Shown: positions 30,764-39,487 of the stretch, piece by piece
How positions within the stretch are numbered: the stretch's first letter is position 1
Layout: each line of letters opens with the position of its first letter
Source: Zancudomyces culisetae
Taxonomy: Eukaryota; Kickxellomycota; Harpellomycetes; Harpellales; Legeriomycetaceae
Direction: 5' to 3'
Length of the DNA stretch: 39,487 nucleotides
NCBI GenBank assembly: GCA_001969505.1
Contig: LSSK01001441.1
Location: 1-39,487 of the forward strand
Notes under the pieces: generated by a model
The model's input: only the letters and a program-made list of their open reading frames with translations
Database searches by the model: none
What the model was told of the DNA's origin: nothing
Program-made: the position numbers and the translations under genes

Positions 30764-31334
30764 CTTATTCTAAATATTGTGAGTTATCTTTGCTTTGTAA
30801 ATTCAAATGCAAGTGCAAAAAATATATGTATATAAAAGCAAACAGTGTTTATGTTTGTTATTTTGCATATTTGCTAATTCAGGTATCAGCTGCTAACCCC
30901 GAAAATCTCAGCCTCTTAAATCCTGCAATTTCAGCAGATTCAGAAATCACACGTGATTTGACATGGGAAAGCATAAATTAATTTTTTTGCTAATACATAG
31001 ATTACTCTAGACAATCAAGTTAGTAGGTGGGAAATGAACATAATGTTAAGGGATCTTATCAACAACAACAAAAAATCCAGCTGTTGATATAGAGGTCGGA
31101 AATGACAGGACACTTTTTACAGAGTAGGTTGCAGTTGGTTTCTTGTTTTTTTTTAGCTTGTTCTTACCGCTATCCTACATCACTTAATAAGTCATATTCA
31201 ATATACTATTGAGTTGGGTATCATTATATAAACCAGAATTCAAGAACAAATAGATGATGAAAGCAGTATATTATTTCAGAGAATGAGTAAAAAAATAGAG
31301 TATAGATAATGGAAAGAGAAAATGTGTTAAAGGA
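30764..31334. other. Intergenic region between TRIC and asparagine synthetase genes
   Basis: 571 nt between two minus-strand genes. It should hold the 3' UTR of asparagine synthetase and the promoter of the TRIC gene. A short plus-strand frame at 30790-30981 ends in coding-like sequence after a possible acceptor (TTCAG at 30883), but no matching donor or partner exon was found. Confidence 0.45.
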
Positions 31335-33361
31335 TTAAACTGTAGCGTTGGCATGGATACGTTGAGCACGGCCAGAAGGATCGGAGCTACAGCCCCAGTC
31401 GGTTCTTGGAATCCATCTAACAACAGAGTTTTTACAAGCGGGGTTGGGGAAAATCTTTTCAAATAGCTCACGGTACAGGTATGCTTCCTTGGTATTGGGA
31501 GTATCGTGTGGGAAAGTGGTGGCACGTGCAGCAAACTTTTCGTCGGAAACTTGGGCTTCTGCCCACTCCTTCAATGAATCAATCCACGAATAGCCCACAC
31601 CGTCACTAAACTGTTCCTTCTGGCGCCAAAGAATATCGTGATCTAGATATGGGCCTTCTTTAAGCTCGTCCTCAGTGAAGTTGGCTCCTGGGAATTCTAC
31701 ATCAAAGGCTCTACGAATTACAGCCTTTTCCATCAAACCATCAGCATTGGCACCACATACCTTGTACTTGGGATCAATGTTCATTGCTACTTGCAGAAGA
31801 TCAACATCCAAAAATGGTACACGTGCTTCAAGTCCCCATGCCATAGTAGACTTGTTTGCTCTTAAACAATCGCTGGTATGAAGATTTTGAACTCTTGTGA
31901 CTGTCTCTGTGTGGAAACTGTCGGTTGTTGGGGCATAGTGGAAGTACAAGTATCCTCCAAACACCTCATCACTTCCTTCTCCAGACAAAACCATCTTTAC
32001 ACCAAGTGCCTTAACTTTACGTGACAACAAATACATAGGTGTTGATGCACGGATTGTGGTGACATCGTATGTCTCCAGGTGGTAGATAACATCTGGAACG
32101 GCATCTATTCCCTCCTGAACTGTGTATTCAAAACCATAATGCTCAGTGCCCAATTGATCTGCAACTGTCTTTGCTGCTTTCAGATCTGGTGCACCTGGTA
32201 ACCCTATGGAAAATGACTTCAAAGGCATAGAGCTGTTGGGGTTGCCTGTTGTCTTTTTTATTTCGCGTGCCGCAATGCTAGAAATCAAACTGGAGTCAAG
32301 ACCACCGCTAAGCAACACTCCAAACTGCACGTCGGACATCATACGCTTGCGCACTGCCTTAACCAATGTCTCACGAAGCAGTTTGTAGTCAACCTCTGTG
32401 GTAGGAACGCGCTTTGCATCCCACCAGTCTGGGTTGAAGTATCTGACAAATTTTCCGGTTTCGCTATCAAAGTAGTGGCCATTTGGAAACTCTTCAATAA
32501 TATCACATTCGCTCTCCAATGCCTTGAGCTCGGATGCTACAAACACTGCCTCGGGGTGTTCGCTGTTGCGTCCAATGTACAGTGTTGTGATACCTATAGG
32601 ATCACGTGCGGCAATAAGCCTTTGTTTTTCGCTGCGAACATCCAGGAGTGCAAATGAAAACATACCATCAAGCTTCTTGACAGCATCAACACCAAGCTCT
32701 TCATACTATTTGGATGTAGCGAGGTGTACAGAATTAATACCGCACTTTCAACGTTCCCACGTGTATTTTTGATACGTATTGACATCTTCATTACAAGCAT
32801 GTAGAGGAGAAATGTATATATGCAAAAGAAAAAATAAAAGGTAAATTTCAGCAAAGAAAGAAAAAGAGCTTACCAGAGGAATAATAACTTCACAGTCTGA
32901 TTTGGTCTTGTACTGGTATGGCTTCTTTATCTGTTCTTGCAATAGTTTGTAGTTGTAGATTTCTGCGTTGATAGAAAGAACCAAAGTTTCATCGTCGTTG
33001 GTAAGTGGTTGGGCACCCGAAGTAACACCAACAATAGACAAACGTTCATGGCACATGATGTTGTTTCCCTTGATAACACATCCATTGTGATCTGGTCCTC
33101 TGTGGCGTAGCCTATTTTTGTCGTTTAATAATATTTTTAATATCTTATATTGCTTTGACTGACAGTGGGTACAGCTTTTATGTCTTCATGTCAGACAAGT
33201 ATACTAGTAAAAACATAAATAGTCCGTACTCTTCTTTATAGAATACGTAAATCTACGATGACACTCAAAGGACAAACTTACTTTTTAGAAAGCTCAAGAG
33301 CTCTTGTACGATATGCCTCAGTATCGCCCCAGTAGTTGAATACACAAAATATCCCACACAT
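31335..33361 (-). CDS. ASN: Asparagine synthetase, glutamine-hydrolysing (3 exons)
   Basis: The gene is complement(join(31335..32705, 32874..33111, 33282..33361)), 562 residues, close to yeast Asn1/Asn2 (572). The start [13 protein letters not shown] places the catalytic Cys2 of the class II glutaminase at the N-terminus. [19 protein letters not shown] and INAEIYNY belong to the same domain. The synthetase domain has [20 protein letters not shown] (the SGGxDS ATP-pyrophosphatase loop) and [19 protein letters not shown]. The enzyme makes asparagine from aspartate, glutamine and ATP in the cytosol. Introns are 170 nt (GTAAGT donor, within the glutaminase domain) and 168 nt (GTAAGC donor). A TGACTC element next to a TATA-like sequence lies about 70-80 nt upstream of the ATG, which suggests Gcn4/CPC-type amino-acid control. 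Confidence 0.97.
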
Positions 33362-33430
33362 CTTAGATCTATAAAGTTATATTTTTCCTGTTTTTTTCTT
33401 TGTTTTTTATTTTTCTTGAAATCCCTTTCC

Positions 33431-33443
33431 CTTTATAGAGTCA
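33431..33443 (-). promoter_or_regulatory. TGACTC (Gcn4/CPC1-like) element abutting a TATA-like box
   Basis: On the minus strand the sequence reads TGACTCTATAAAG, with the TGACTC core at 33443-33438 and TATAAAG directly after it. It lies 70-82 nt upstream of the asparagine synthetase ATG. TGACTC is the core of the site bound by Gcn4/CPC1 bZIP factors, which induce amino-acid biosynthesis genes. The last base of the full TGACTCA site is T here. Confidence 0.4.
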
Positions 33444-35747
33444 GCTCAAGTCTAGAAAATATAACAGTTTCAAAAAAAATATGAAAACAAACTGAAAACG
33501 TTTTGTGTGCTCTAATGACTTTTGTAGTTCATAAAGTTCCAGAAAATAAAGGGGAAAATTCAGAGTCGTTTTACATAGTGTTTTTGTATGGCGCTATATG
33601 AATACACACCTCTTAATGACAAATCGTTAACAAGGGCCACGATGTTTTTGTTTGGTAACATGAAAAAGAAAATAACCATCAATGTAAAAAAAAAATTTTT
33701 TTTTTGATGCCTGCTCTGCTAATCACAAAAAATCACTATGTTTAGTAATAGTGACGCTATTGAAGTCGAAAATCGAGATATGAGCTATTTTTGAACCCCC
33801 TTATCTACAAGGAGGATCACTTGGGTATTAGTGTCTAGCTTTTAATTTACCTGCTTTGAAATCCTGGAAAACTCCACTTTTTAATAAAAATACATTGACC
33901 CCCTAGTACGATATCAAAAGACTGGTGGCTTATCCATGCATTATAGCAAACTGCAAATAACTATCCATATTTTACTGGAGAGTATCAGGACTGTATAAAA
34001 TTTAGATCACCCTCTTGCCCTCTCATCCGTTTACTCTTACTCTCGCTTTTTCTGTCTCGCCCCCCTTCCCTTCCCCTCTCTTTCCTACCCTTCATTTAAC
34101 ACAGTGCATGGGATTATCATAAAAGCCATACTACGACCAAGTTTTTTTTATGCATATCCGTTTTTCATTTTTGTACTAGCAGTTTACATAATATAGTGAG
34201 TTAGCGTTAATGATTCCCAATAACGATTAACCCCCCAGTCTTATCATAGCGCATCATCAGCCTTAATTCTGCTATAGCTCCAGACAACTTAAAGGGACAA
34301 AATTCATTTTCTAAACACCTGTGTGGCGCCTTTGCAGTTGATTGCGTTATCGATTGATTCAATTCGAGGACAACAAAAAAAAAAGAATTTTGTGCGTCAC
34401 TAAGACAAGGTTAGTGGGGAGGAGGGGAAGCATGGCGAATTATGTTTTGAAAATTTCAAACACATTCTGTTGCAATTTTTGCATTTTTTTTATTTGCTGT
34501 ACTTCTTAATTTTAGACTCAATTCTCATACAACTCAGAGACTATGAAAAATCCGCTTATGACTATGCTAAATACAGCGAATGTGAAATTAGTTGGCTCTT
34601 TGGGCTTGTGGATGTTCATTTTTATTTTATTATTTTTTTTTTGCGATGTTCCAATAAAAGCTCGAGAAAGACGGAATAAGTTTTAATTAAAGCCGAAATA
34701 TTCGGCCAATTTAAGCCAGTGAACACGCAATGTTCATAAAAATTAGTGGCCGGGTAAACTGTAATATTAATTTAATAAACTTGTAGCAAAAAAAAACAAT
34801 GACTCGGCAATCAAGAGAGAGAAGCACAGAATGAGCGTTGAGATGGCAGCAGCAAGTGTGAAGAGGATATACTGAAATCGCTGCTCATATCAGGAGCCAA
34901 ATCAAAATACGTTACAGTGTTGTGCTGAAAAACGCACTAATAATAAGAGTTGACAAAAAAAAAGAAAAGAGGCACAGCAAAGTGAACTGTACATCATAAT
35001 TACATTTTCACTACAATACCTGTCGCTACTTCACAATATTGATTGCTACCATCATACCATTATATCAACTTGGTAAATGCTCTATTTTGTAATTTCACGA
35101 TCACTTGAGCAGATTTAAAATAGGCAAATAAAAACAATTCAGGGAATTCTAAAACGCAAAGTATTATATTTCCTGTAGGTTTATATTTTCACATTTCACC
35201 ACCATGGTTAAGCAAGTATATATTTATGTTTAACGTCACATTATCGGACTATTTACATACATCGCTTTTTCGCTGTAAAACCTACACAAATACAAATCTT
35301 TATATGCGGATATCCTTCAATATGTGATCATTTTTATATATAAAATACTATTCAAGTAGATATCTCGAAGTTTGTATTTTTACTTAAAACAGCACGGCGT
35401 AGAGCTTTAAAAGACTATTTTTTATGATTCTCTCTTGTTTTCGGATGATTAAATCCACATACAGCGTTCATGAAAACTAAAACCTTAATCTTATTCCGCT
35501 GTATTGAGATTTTTTTTTACTTTTCCATTTATTGTCAGATGCAAGCAATCGAGTTTATTTTCTTTACAAAATAAAACACAAATAGATCAGATAATTTTTT
35601 TTTCCTGACTGGTTGATTTCCAACAAATGTCTCTAGATACTCGCAATTGTGCTGATTTTATACTTTCATTGTAAACAGGAAAAAAAAACCAAAATTTAAT
35701 TATCATAGTACAGAGCAAACTAAGCCGTTCGTGCAAATTTGGACAAT
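33444..35747. other. 2.3-kb divergent region between asparagine synthetase and methyltransferase
   Basis: AT-rich sequence between divergent genes, holding both promoters. A pyrimidine-rich tract runs at about 34010-34100. One possible small membrane-protein gene lies at 34543-34686 and is listed separately. Nothing else coding was recognised, including the minus-strand frame 35587-35805. Confidence 0.45.
34543..34686 (+). CDS. Possible small single-pass membrane protein, 47 aa
   Basis: A short frame starting MKNPLMTMLNTANVKLVG contains one strong membrane helix (about residues 16-34) followed by a positively charged end (KARERRNKF). This is the pattern of a tail-anchored or small mitochondrial/ER membrane subunit. 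A GTTAGT donor at 34409 and a TTTTAG acceptor at 34514 would make a 5' UTR intron just upstream of the ATG. I do not recognise the family, and a frame of this length can arise by chance in AT-rich DNA. Confidence 0.3.
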   Translation: MKNPLMTMLNTANVKLVGSLGLWMFIFILLFFFCDVPIKARERRNKF

Positions 35748-37297
35748 ATGAAGAGGGACACCAGTTTAGAAAATCTTCCGCAAAAAAACTCGGACTATGG
35801 GACAAGGGAATACTGGGAAGAGCGTTATTCAGGGTTAGTCCAACTATTCTGGTATAAAAACTAAATTCTCGTTTTCGGGGAATCTTGGGATTTATATTTT
35901 CTTTGATTTATTTTAAAATCATTTATGTCACGTATTCAGGGGATAAGATGATGGAGAGAGGTTGTATGATGTCTAAACATAAAAAATGATCTTATTAGCG
36001 GAAACGACGATATTTCGTTTGACTGGTTCAAGACATATGATGACATTAAAGATGTGGTTAACAGAGAACTTCCAAAAAAGTCTGGAAAAATCCTTATGCT
36101 GGGCTGTGGAAATTCGAGTAATACTTTTTCTCTTTCTTTTTTTGTTTTTTTTGTTTTTTTTGTATCTCTAGAGCACGTTTTAAACTATAAAAGTGGATGA
36201 ATATCTGTATAACTCAGTGAGTATTCTATAACTGAAACTTCTTGAATTAGGTATGTCCGAGGATATGTATAACGACGGTTACTCAGATATAGTAAATATT
36301 GATTTTTCAGAGACAGTTATCGAGCAAATGAGTACCAGAACCGCAAACACAGGCATGGTTTGTAAGGGCATTTATGATTTATCTTGGTCATATTGGGCAT
36401 AATACATAGACTATATATGCTCCTAATATTATAATATCCACTGAGGTTTTTTTCTGTCAATAGGGGAGGTTATGGATGTTTGCGACATTAAATACCCTGC
36501 TTCTGAATTCGACTATATCATTGATAAAGGTAAAATATAATTCTTTTTTTATTATTAAGGACAGTAGCCCCAAAATAGAAAATGACCTGTGTGGTTGAAA
36601 TATTAAAAAAAATTGTTTTACACAAATTCAGGTACAATGGACGCATTGATGTGTGAGAAAGGCGACGTTTGGAACCCTTCTCCGGAGCTAGTTGCAAGAG
36701 TAAATAGCGAGGTCGACGAGGTGGAAAGGTTTGTAACACACAATTATCCGGCTTTTGGATATTTTAACCCACTATAACATACTTTATGAACAACCCAGTT
36801 GAAGTCCCGTGACATAATTGCAAATTTGATATACTAATGTTTTATTTAACATGAACAGAGTTTTGAAGCCTGGTGGTGTGTTCATGTACATAACTTTTGG
36901 TAAGTACATCAGTTCAATTAACATGGCATATGTTTTGCATCTTTTTTTTAGTCTTTAGCATTTTTTATGTTTTAGCTTCTCTTTTTTTTTGCAAAAAATT
37001 TTTTCCCACGTTTTGACTAAGATTATGGTATTCGTTATTACTAGGCCAGCCCCATTTCAGAAAAAGGTTTCTGGAGAGAGATTCTTGGACGTTAAAAATC
37101 ACAACTCTGGGTAAATAATATTGTAATTTCTAGCTACTATTTAGTTTGCGCGATTATACGTGCAAAAATCAACATATCTATTTGTTTTGAGGCTTAATAT
37201 CAATTGTGTTGTTTTTATTATGTACTGACAGCCGCCCTTAATACAATTAGGTGATTCTTTCCATTATTTTGTATATACGTGTGTAAAAAACCTGTAA
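35748..37297 (+). CDS. EEF1AKMT4/METTL13-like class I SAM methyltransferase (8 exons)
   Basis: Exons 35748-35833, 35999-36117, 36251-36361, 36464-36529, 36632-36728, 36859-36899, 37045-37110 and 37251-37297 join in phase to 210 residues. The protein has the family's N-terminal YGTREYWEERYSG and SFDWFKTYDD, then SAM motif I ILMLGCGNSSMSEDMY, NIDFSETVIEQM (acidic residue contacting SAM ribose), WEVMDVCDIKYP, FDYIIDKGTMDALMC, RVLKPGGVFMYITFGQPHFR and a short C-terminal strand ending TCVKNL. The relatives EEF1AKMT4 and the METTL13 N-terminal domain methylate lysines or the N-terminus of translation elongation factor 1A; CSKMT methylates citrate synthase. The exact substrate here is not readable from sequence. 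Seven introns in a 633-nt coding sequence is very dense; no single open frame longer than a short exon is present. Confidence 0.9.
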
Positions 37298-38290
37298 CTT
37301 ACTTTTACAAAGATTTTGGATTTCTTTCTTGTAGTTTTTTCTAGATTTGAGTGTATCTGTATCTACAATAAATCCCAATTGAAGTATCCCGCCCCCCCCC
37401 CCTATTTTTACTTCACGTTTATGTATGGATTAAAGCTACCCATTTGCTATTATCCACCTTTTTTCTCCACATAAACATGAATGATCTAATGAACTAATGA
37501 GCCGTGAACTCTCCTACTTGGCTTAACAATTCATTGGCAAATTAAAATTTGCAAATCGCCTAATTTTGCTATTAATTATCCACTTTCCTAGTTTTTTGAA
37601 TTTCGATCAGATCATTTAACGGAAATGAATTTGTGGGCTTCAAAAAAAATAAAGATATAAACTAATTACAACAAAAATTAAATACAGCCATGATTCATGC
37701 AATATCAAAATGATATTTGAGGATAAAAACCAAAAAACACAGCGACTGGCAGCGTAAATCATTTGAATACCTAAACTTGCTATTGTTTGTAGTGGCATCC
37801 GTAGTAAAAGCTATGAAGTGCCGCTCGTTGTTTCAAGCATTTACATTTGGACCATGGAAGACTTGTATATTCATTGATGCTATTCCAAAGGAATAAAGTA
37901 TCTGTTTAATCTACCAGTTTGTGGGCGCTCAGACTAAAGCAAGATTTTAAATTTAGTGTTTATTTTCATTTTTTTAAAAAAGAAATAGAAAAAATATATA
38001 TAAGCTGTTCAAGAGAGCTGAAAATTACAAAATATACCTAAAACCAGATTTAGATTCATTGTTCTTCTATTATAAAGTCTCATTTCCAATAAGCTAACAA
38101 AAGCATAGAAAAGCACAAATAAAACAACACAACTACAAAAACACATAAAAACATAGTCAACTTAACTTTTAACTTTTACATTTTTCAATCCTGAACACAC
38201 TACTAACTGTCCTATAAAACATATCACGTGCTTAAGCTCATAATCATAGACACGACACACAAGAGTAAACATAAAGCATCTATAGACAAA
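37298..38290. other. Intergenic region upstream of the secreted-protein gene
   Basis: 993 nt of AT-rich sequence with a C-run near 37391. It should hold the 3' UTR of the methyltransferase and the promoter of the next gene. No coding frame was recognised. Confidence 0.5.
38225..38230. promoter_or_regulatory. CACGTG E-box upstream of secreted-protein gene
   Basis: A palindromic CACGTG lies 61-66 nt before the ATG at 38291. Such sites bind bHLH factors (Cbf1/Pho4 type) in fungi. A single hexamer is weak evidence. Confidence 0.2.
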
Positions 38291-39487
38291 ATGAACACCA
38301 ACAACAACACTCAACCAATGAAATGCAACAATTCATGTGTGAAAAAAATGATCAGCATACTGGCGATTGCATTTATTTCCCTAAGCATAGCAGGCGCTAC
38401 CCCAGCGGATATACTCAGTATGACTTCAGGAGTTTCACAAACCGCCGGGGCTGATGCTAGTGTTTCCAAAAGTGCACCACCAACCATCGGCATGGTTTCT
38501 TCAAAAAAACCCAATACTTACACTCAAGTCTCTGGCAAACCTCAGCATAAGGACAAGTTGCGCGGAAAAGGTGGTGCGAAATCTAGACCAATTAAAAGTA
38601 TACAAACCAAAAAAACAGGTACCAACCGCAGTAGCTTGCCAACACCAAAGCTAAACAACTCCCACTGGGGACAGAAAAAAATTCATGAGACTGTGGTTTC
38701 AATTAAGGTAGAAACCCATGTAGAAGGAAAGTCAACTACAGCACAACAGGCATCTGTCACAATGAGTTCACAGAGCCTGCAAAAATCACCTCCTGTAAAC
38801 CCAACTCTAAAAAAACGTGCTGATAGTTACGAGGATCCATTCTCAGCTTACGGGATAAGCGAGGACACTACTGTTGACGTTCTGAATAATGCATGGGATG
38901 GTAATATGCAGGAACATCTTGGTGATGAATACAATGTGATGGAGGATGCCCAGTTGATACCACCAATGCAGGATATAAGCAATGCTGAGAATGCTAGATT
39001 TGAACTTTTGGCTAGCTCTGAAGTAAATCCCGAGTACATCCATGCTGATAATGAATACAATGTGATGGAGGATGCCCAGTTGATACCACCTACACTAGCA
39101 ATAAATGAAGCAGATTACTTTCAAAAGCAACAAGATGACGAAGAAACGTCTCCCACTATGCCTGCTACACCTACAGCCGCAGATGGTATGAGTAGCGCAA
39201 GCTCTGTTAGTTCAGCCTCATCACCAAATTCTAACCTTGATGTTGTGACAGTATTTACAACCTCAACAACCACTATTACAGTAGGAAATGCTCCAAGTGC
39301 CAGCACTTCAAACGGATCAGCGGATACTGCCACCCAAAACGCACCCTCTCAAATAAACTCAGATTCGACACAAACGAACTCAAATCTAGTAATGAGTACA
39401 ATAAACTCGTTATATAGCGAACTTCGTTCATCTAGCCAAGGTACTAGCAGCATGGCAAATGCATCTCCTTCCACAACCGCGGCAGGT
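38291..39487 (+). CDS. Secreted Ser/Thr-rich pro-protein, cut by window end
   Basis: An open frame of 399 codons runs to the last base without a stop, so the C-terminus is missing. A hydrophobic stretch at residues 20-36 (MISILAIAFISLSIAGA) is a signal peptide; Met20 is an alternative start that would make it conventional. After a basic, Ser/Thr/Lys-rich segment comes LKKRADSYED near residues 176-185. This is a dibasic KR site of the type cut by Kex2, so residues between signal and site may be a propeptide. Then DEYNVMEDAQLIPP and NEYNVMEDAQLIPP form a direct repeat 42 residues apart. The rest is rich in Ser, Thr, Ala and Asn (FTTSTTTITVG), as in fungal wall or mannoprotein-like proteins. I do not recognise the family. 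A GPI signal, if any, would lie outside the window. Confidence 0.75.
   Translation, partial: MNTNNNTQPMKCNNSCVKKMISILAIAFISLSIAGATPADILSMTSGVSQTAGADASVSKSAPPTIGMVSSKKPNTYTQVSGKPQHKDKLRGKGGAKSRPIKSIQTKKTGTNRSSLPTPKLNNSHWGQKKIHETVVSIKVETHVEGKSTTAQQASVTMSSQSLQKSPPVNPTLKKRADSYEDPFSAYGISEDTTVDVLNNAWDGNMQEHLGDEYNVMEDAQLIPPMQDISNAENARFELLASSEVNPEYIHADNEYNVMEDAQLIPPTLAINEADYFQKQQDDEETSPTMPATPTAADGMSSASSVSSASSPNSNLDVVTVFTTSTTTITVGNAPSASTSNGSADTATQNAPSQINSDSTQTNSNLVMSTINSLYSELRSSSQGTSSMANASPSTTAAG
38925..39090 (+). repeat. Exact 40-nt direct repeat inside the secreted-protein gene
   Basis: Positions 38925-38964 and 39051-39090 are identical over 40 nt and in the same frame, 126 nt apart. Both encode the motif EYNVMEDAQLIPP. 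The perfect identity suggests a recent duplication or gene conversion. Confidence 0.95.

Noticed and set aside
30790-30981. 63-codon plus-strand frame upstream of the TRIC gene
   Set aside because: Its second half looks coding after a TTCAG acceptor, but no upstream exon or known family was found and it overlaps the expected TRIC promoter.
1-39487. tRNA, rRNA, CRISPR, intact transposon, LTR pairs
   Set aside because: I looked for tRNA B-box-like sequences, repeat-spacer arrays and long terminal repeats by eye and found no convincing case. A tRNAscan or repeat search would be needed to exclude weak ones.

Overview
The window is nuclear DNA of an AT-rich fungus. The genes are eukaryotic and mostly spliced, with GTAAGT-like donors, YAG acceptors and introns of roughly 50-230 nt. 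The set includes a giant Fmp27/BLTP2-family lipid-transfer protein, a Trf4/5 poly(A) polymerase, a TRIC-type cation channel, a Tls1/C9orf78-like protein, asparagine synthetase and a secreted protein with a Kex2-like site. I cannot name the species. High intron density in small genes and the presence of Tls1- and TRIC-like genes argue against a Saccharomyces-type yeast. An early-diverging or filamentous lineage is possible, but this is only an inference.

Layout from left to right: (1) 11-1477 (+), PA-TM-RING ubiquitin ligase, 2 exons. (2) 1974-4270 (-), ten-exon 6-phosphofructo-2-kinase whose bisphosphatase half has lost all three catalytic residues; tail-to-tail with gene 1. (3) 4271-6023, spacer with a decayed LINE-like fragment. 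(4) 6024-6785 (-), lineage-specific protein with a Cys-cluster N-terminus. (5) 6786-10895, 4.1 kb without a recognisable gene. (6) 10896-24512 (-), a single 13.6-kb exon encoding a 4538-aa Fmp27/BLTP2 bridge-like lipid-transfer protein. (7) 24513-25892, divergent promoter region. (8) 25893-26814 (+), Tls1/C9orf78-like, 3 exons. (9) 27387-29272 (+), Trf4/5, 2 exons. (10) 29441-30763 (-), TRIC channel, 3 exons. (11) 31335-33361 (-), asparagine synthetase, 3 exons. (12) 33362-35747, spacer with one possible small membrane protein. (13) 35748-37297 (+), EEF1AKMT4-like methyltransferase, 8 exons. (14) 38291 to the window end (+), secreted Ser/Thr-rich protein, cut by the edge.

The genes do not form one pathway; they are ordinary fungal housekeeping genes plus lineage-specific ones. 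Exon structures were assembled by hand from splice signals, reading phase and family conservation. All junctions listed keep phase. I found no convincing new multi-gene system. The most notable points are the degenerate bisphosphatase domain, the intronless giant gene beside very intron-rich small genes, an in-frame TAG next to homology-like sequence in the Tls1-like gene, and a Cys-rich orphan protein.
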